A stretch of 64,000 nucleotides of DNA from assembly GCF_019797765.1 (NCBI RefSeq), contig NZ_CP081862.1:3906001-3970000 (forward strand), in the 5' to 3' direction. The stretch's first letter is position 1, and each line of letters starts with the position of its first letter. The DNA is from Cellulomonas sp. C5510 (GTDB taxonomy: Bacteria; Actinomycetota; Actinomycetes; Actinomycetales; Cellulomonadaceae). Made by a program: the position numbers and the translations under genes. Below, one piece after another: positions 61,569 through 64,000 of this stretch. A model generated the notes under the pieces. That model was not told where the DNA came from. It worked only from the letters and a program-made list of their open reading frames with translations, and ran no database searches.

Positions 61569-62584
61569 CCCGCGTCGGCGGCCGGCGGGCGGCAGCGCAG
61601 GACCTCGAGCGCGGCGCCCGCGTCCGGCTCGACGCGCAGCGGCCCGGCCGACCACGGCACCAGGACCGTCGAGCCCGCTGACACCGGGGTGCGCCCGCCG
61701 TCCGCCGCGACCAGCGCGCCGCTGCCCGCGACGGCGACCACGACCGCGAACCCCGGGTCCCACCCGCCTGCGCCGCGCAGCCGCTCGACGCGGAAGAACG
61801 GCGCGGCGGCGGGCAGCAGGTCCCCGTCGTCGCCGGCCCGCGCGCCCCGCAGCGCGGCGACCTCGGCCGCCGACCGTCCGCGCCGGTCGACCGCCGCGAG
61901 CGCCACGTCGAACCCCAGGCCCAGGTGCCCCGCGGCCGCGCCGTCGATCGCGAACCCGTCCCACTCGACGAGGATCGACAGGTCGGTGGGCTCCTGGAGC
62001 TCGACCACGAACGCGCCGGCGCCGATCGCGTGCGGCAGCCCCGCGGGCACCAGCACGGCGTCGCCGGGCTCCAGGTCGAGCACGTGCATCGCGTCGAGCA
62101 TGCCCGCGGTGTCCTGGCGGTCCACCCACTTCCGCAGCTCGGCGGCGCCGACGTCGCGCCGGAACCCGAGGTGCACCGGGGCGGCGGTGAGCGCCACCCA
62201 CGCCTCCGTCTTGCCGTGGGCGAGGCCCAGGTGCCGTGCCGCGAACGCCACGTCGGGGTGCGCGTGCACCGGCAGCCGCTCCCCCGCGTCGAGCAGCTTG
62301 ACCAGCAGGCCGGCGTCGGCGCCGTACCGCGCGACGTGCTCGGGCCCGAGCCACGCGCTGGGGTCCGCGGCGACCGCGTCGGCGAGCAGCCGGCCGTCGG
62401 GCAGCCGCGTGCGGCCGAGCTCGTGCTCGCCGAACAGCGTCGTGGTCGACCCCACCCAGTCCTCCGGCACGTGGTCGCCCGCGGCCGGGTGCCCGCCGGG
62501 GCCGCGGAACGCCGCGATGCGGGCGCCGCCGGCGTAGAAGCGGTCGGCCGGCTGGTTGGCCGGCAGGGGGACGGGGCGGGTCAC
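61547..62584 (-). CDS. manA: mannose-6-phosphate isomerase, class I
   Basis: 345 residues, cupin-fold zinc enzyme interconverting mannose-6-phosphate and fructose-6-phosphate. Zinc ligands sit in PVHAHPD (about residue 106) and GKTEAW, and VPAGLPHAIGAGAFVVELQEPTD supplies the rest (two parts: PAGLPHAIGAG and VVELQEPTD). It is shorter than the 390-residue classical form, as in Bacillus-type class I enzymes. GTG at 62584 overlaps the stop of the epimerase gene upstream, so both belong to one sugar operon. Confidence 0.9.
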   Translation of the reverse strand: MTRPVPLPANQPADRFYAGGARIAAFRGPGGHPAAGDHVPEDWVGSTTTLFGEHELGRTRLPDGRLLADAVAADPSAWLGPEHVARYGADAGLLVKLLDAGERLPVHAHPDVAFAARHLGLAHGKTEAWVALTAAPVHLGFRRDVGAAELRKWVDRQDTAGMLDAMHVLDLEPGDAVLVPAGLPHAIGAGAFVVELQEPTDLSILVEWDGFAIDGAAAGHLGLGFDVALAAVDRRGRSAAEVAALRGARAGDDGDLLPAAAPFFRVERLRGAGGWDPGFAVVVAVAGSGALVAADGGRTPVSAGSTVLVPWSAGPLRVEPDAGAALEVLRCRPPAADAGQQPAES

Positions 62585-63648
62585 GGCTGCTCCTCCGGGC
62601 GGGGATCGGGGTGGGGACCGGGGTGTGCGCCGGAACCGGCGGGCGCCGCGGCGCGGCCCGGGGACGCGGCGGGGTCGGCCTCCGGCGGCAGCACCTCGAC
62701 GACGACGCCCGTCCGCCACGACTCCCCCGGCCCGAGCACCGGCGCACCGGCGTGCGGGCCGTCGCGCTCCGGCCCGAACAGCGGCGCGTTCGCCGGCTCG
62801 ACGCCGAGCACCCACGCCCCGCGGGCCGGCCACGCCCACGTGCACAGCCGCGGCAGGGTCGCGGCGGTCCAGTCGACGGCCACCTCCGCGGCGCCGCCGG
62901 TGAGGACCGCCCGCGCGCGCCCGTCCGTGACCGCCAGGTCCCGGTGCTCGCCCACGACCGCGTCGGCGCCGGGCGACGGCTCCGGCATCGCCAGGGCCTC
63001 GCGCCCCGGAGGCAGCGGTTCCCGCAGCCGGGTCCGGCCGGCGTCCACGCGCAGCCTGCCGCCGGGGGCCAGCAGCGGCGCGCCGAGGTTGACGTGGTAC
63101 AGCAGCGGCACGCCGACCGGGGCGTCGCCGTCGTTGCGCACCACGTCGCGGACCTCGACGCGCGGCCTGCCGGTGGTCGCGACGATCTCGCGCTCGACGA
63201 CGAGCCGCGTGCCGTACAGCGTGGAGAACCCCACGACCCCGCGGACGTGCACGGCGACCCCGGACGGCGTCACCTCGCGCCACCACCGGACCTCCGTGGC
63301 GGGCGTGAGGTGGTGGCTGCCGTGCTGCCCGGCCGTCGCGGTGGGCGGTCCGATGTTCTCCGGCCCGCACGTCACCACGAGGCCGCCGAGGAACCGCTCC
63401 TCCCACCCGGCGCCCGGCCCGGGGTCCGCGCGGTGCGGCGACCGCCACGCGAGCGGCACGTCCCCCCACCACGCCGGCCCGAGGTCGAGGCCGCGGTCGG
63501 GCCGCACGTCGAACGAGAGCCCGCCGGCCAGGCGGACCACCAGGAGCCGCTCCCCGCCCGGCCGGACCACGTCGAGCACCTGGGCGACCGCCTCCGGGAG
63601 CGCGACCAGGCCCTCGGTCAGCAGCTCCCCGGCCCCGCGGGCGGTCAC
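62581..63648 (-). CDS. DUF4432-like aldose epimerase-family protein
   Basis: 355 residues. Galactose-mutarotase-like beta-sandwich family: FDVRPDRGLDLGPAWWGDVPLAW near residue 45 (in parts, DRGLDLG), GGLVVTCGPENIGPPT near 90, then PLLYHVNLGAPLLAPGG near 185 carrying the conserved His of the group. Members of DUF4432 act on sugars or sulfosugars in a few known cases; the substrate here is unknown. The last 35 residues are a Pro-rich extension. Flanked by manA and a sugar kinase, which supports a carbohydrate role. GTG at 63648 overlaps the kinase stop. Confidence 0.8.
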   Translation of the reverse strand: MTARGAGELLTEGLVALPEAVAQVLDVVRPGGERLLVVRLAGGLSFDVRPDRGLDLGPAWWGDVPLAWRSPHRADPGPGAGWEERFLGGLVVTCGPENIGPPTATAGQHGSHHLTPATEVRWWREVTPSGVAVHVRGVVGFSTLYGTRLVVEREIVATTGRPRVEVRDVVRNDGDAPVGVPLLYHVNLGAPLLAPGGRLRVDAGRTRLREPLPPGREALAMPEPSPGADAVVGEHRDLAVTDGRARAVLTGGAAEVAVDWTAATLPRLCTWAWPARGAWVLGVEPANAPLFGPERDGPHAGAPVLGPGESWRTGVVVEVLPPEADPAASPGRAAAPAGSGAHPGPHPDPRPEEQP

Positions 63649-64000
63649 GGGGCCGCCAGGGCGGCCAGGAACCCGCCCACGAACGTGTCGCCGAGCCCGA
63701 TCGTCGTGGGCCGCGGGACGTCCAGCACGTACGCGGGCTCGCAGGCGACGTCGGCCGCGAGGGCCTCGACCTCCCGCGCGAACCGCGTCCCCGCGGCACC
63801 GGGCGTGCGCGCGGCCGTCGCGACGTAGTCGTCGCGCGTGAACGCGTCGCCGTGGACGTACCGCGTGCTGGCCATGTCGATGCCGCCCCGCAGGGCCGTC
63901 CGGAGCCCGGCCGCCCCGGCGCCGACGGCCAGCGCCCAGTGCTGGGTGTGCACCACGAGCGTGCGGGCGGGGACGGCCGCGTGCAGCTCCTCGAGGGCCT
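63645..64000 (-). CDS. ADP-dependent/PfkB-like sugar kinase, C-terminal part (cut by window edge)
   Basis: Last 118 codons; the frame is open to the window end. VVHTQHWALAVGAGAAGL and LRGGIDMASTRYVHGD are the conserved stretches of the actinobacterial ADP-dependent phosphofructokinase/glucokinase group, and TIGLGDTFVGGFLAAL holds the catalytic G-x-G-D Asp common to ribokinase-fold kinases. Substrate is likely a hexose or hexose phosphate. An ATP-dependent PfkB kinase is the alternative; the part that would decide is outside the window. Heads the sugar operon with the epimerase and manA. Confidence 0.65.
   Translation of the reverse strand, partial: ALEELHAAVPARTLVVHTQHWALAVGAGAAGLRTALRGGIDMASTRYVHGDAFTRDDYVATAARTPGAAGTRFAREVEALAADVACEPAYVLDVPRPTTIGLGDTFVGGFLAALAAP

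Overview
The window is chromosomal DNA of a high-GC actinobacterium. Third codon positions are almost all G or C, GTG starts are common, and many operon joints are 4-base GTGA or ATGA overlaps. The gene set (grouped hem genes, EfeUOB, CsoR/CopA, LAXTG sortase signals, an anti-sigma-like ATPase) fits the Micrococcales and looks most like a Cellulomonas relative; that placement is inference from gene content. No rRNA, tRNA, CRISPR array, prophage or insertion sequence was found.

Layout. 1-5.5 kb: start of a HisC-type aminotransferase, a small four-helix membrane protein, two low-complexity exported surface proteins (the second has six chaplin-like repeats and a LASTG sorting signal), and a soluble GAF-GAF chemoreceptor. 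5.7-15.6 kb: purB, then divergent hemA / hemE-hemG-hemC-hemD-hemB-hemL, a nearly complete glutamate-to-coproporphyrin heme block. 15.6-16.0 kb: a 413-base gap with a 19-base-period tandem repeat and a 20-bp inverted repeat. 16.0-21.6 kb: oligopeptide/nickel-type ABC importer with a fused double ATPase. 21.7-25.8 kb: copper block (CsoR operator, csoR, copZ, copA, cutC). 25.8-31.9 kb: ABC-2 exporter, CPBP protease, HdeD-like protein, and a pseudokinase-flippase fusion.

32 kb: a c-di-GMP-I riboswitch on the minus strand directly in front of a 57-codon gene of unknown function. 32.3-37.5 kb: lipoprotein-type class B PBP, CNNM/CBS transporter behind a leaderless 31-codon upstream ORF, HATPase anti-sigma-like protein, zinc-less quinone oxidoreductase. 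37.5-43.4 kb: a second peptide-type ABC importer divergent from a TetR regulator, with a palindromic operator between them. 43.6-48.6 kb: UTP-glucose-1-phosphate uridylyltransferase, a large LuxR ATPase regulator, a CDF-like transporter.

48.6-54.1 kb (minus strand): seven tightly coupled genes encoding a TasA/camelysin-like protein, three more exported beta-rich proteins, a LARTG-anchored protein, an RCC1-repeat protein and a SipW-type signal peptidase. This is the most distinctive locus and looks like a dedicated extracellular fibre or surface-assembly system. 54.3-57.5 kb: APC permease, Gfo/Idh/MocA oxidoreductase, PhzF isomerase. 57.6-61.3 kb: efeU-efeO-efeB iron uptake under a DtxR/IdeR-type box. 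61.3-64 kb: small hypothetical protein, manA, a DUF4432-like epimerase and the end of a sugar kinase.

Themes that may connect: surface proteins with class-E-sortase signals, a SipW-dependent secretion operon, a soluble chemoreceptor and a c-di-GMP riboswitch all point to control of motile versus attached life. Metal and heme handling form a second cluster (heme synthesis, copper efflux, iron import). Starts preceded 6-7 bases upstream by a TANNNT-like -10 hexamer recur, indicating several leaderless transcripts.
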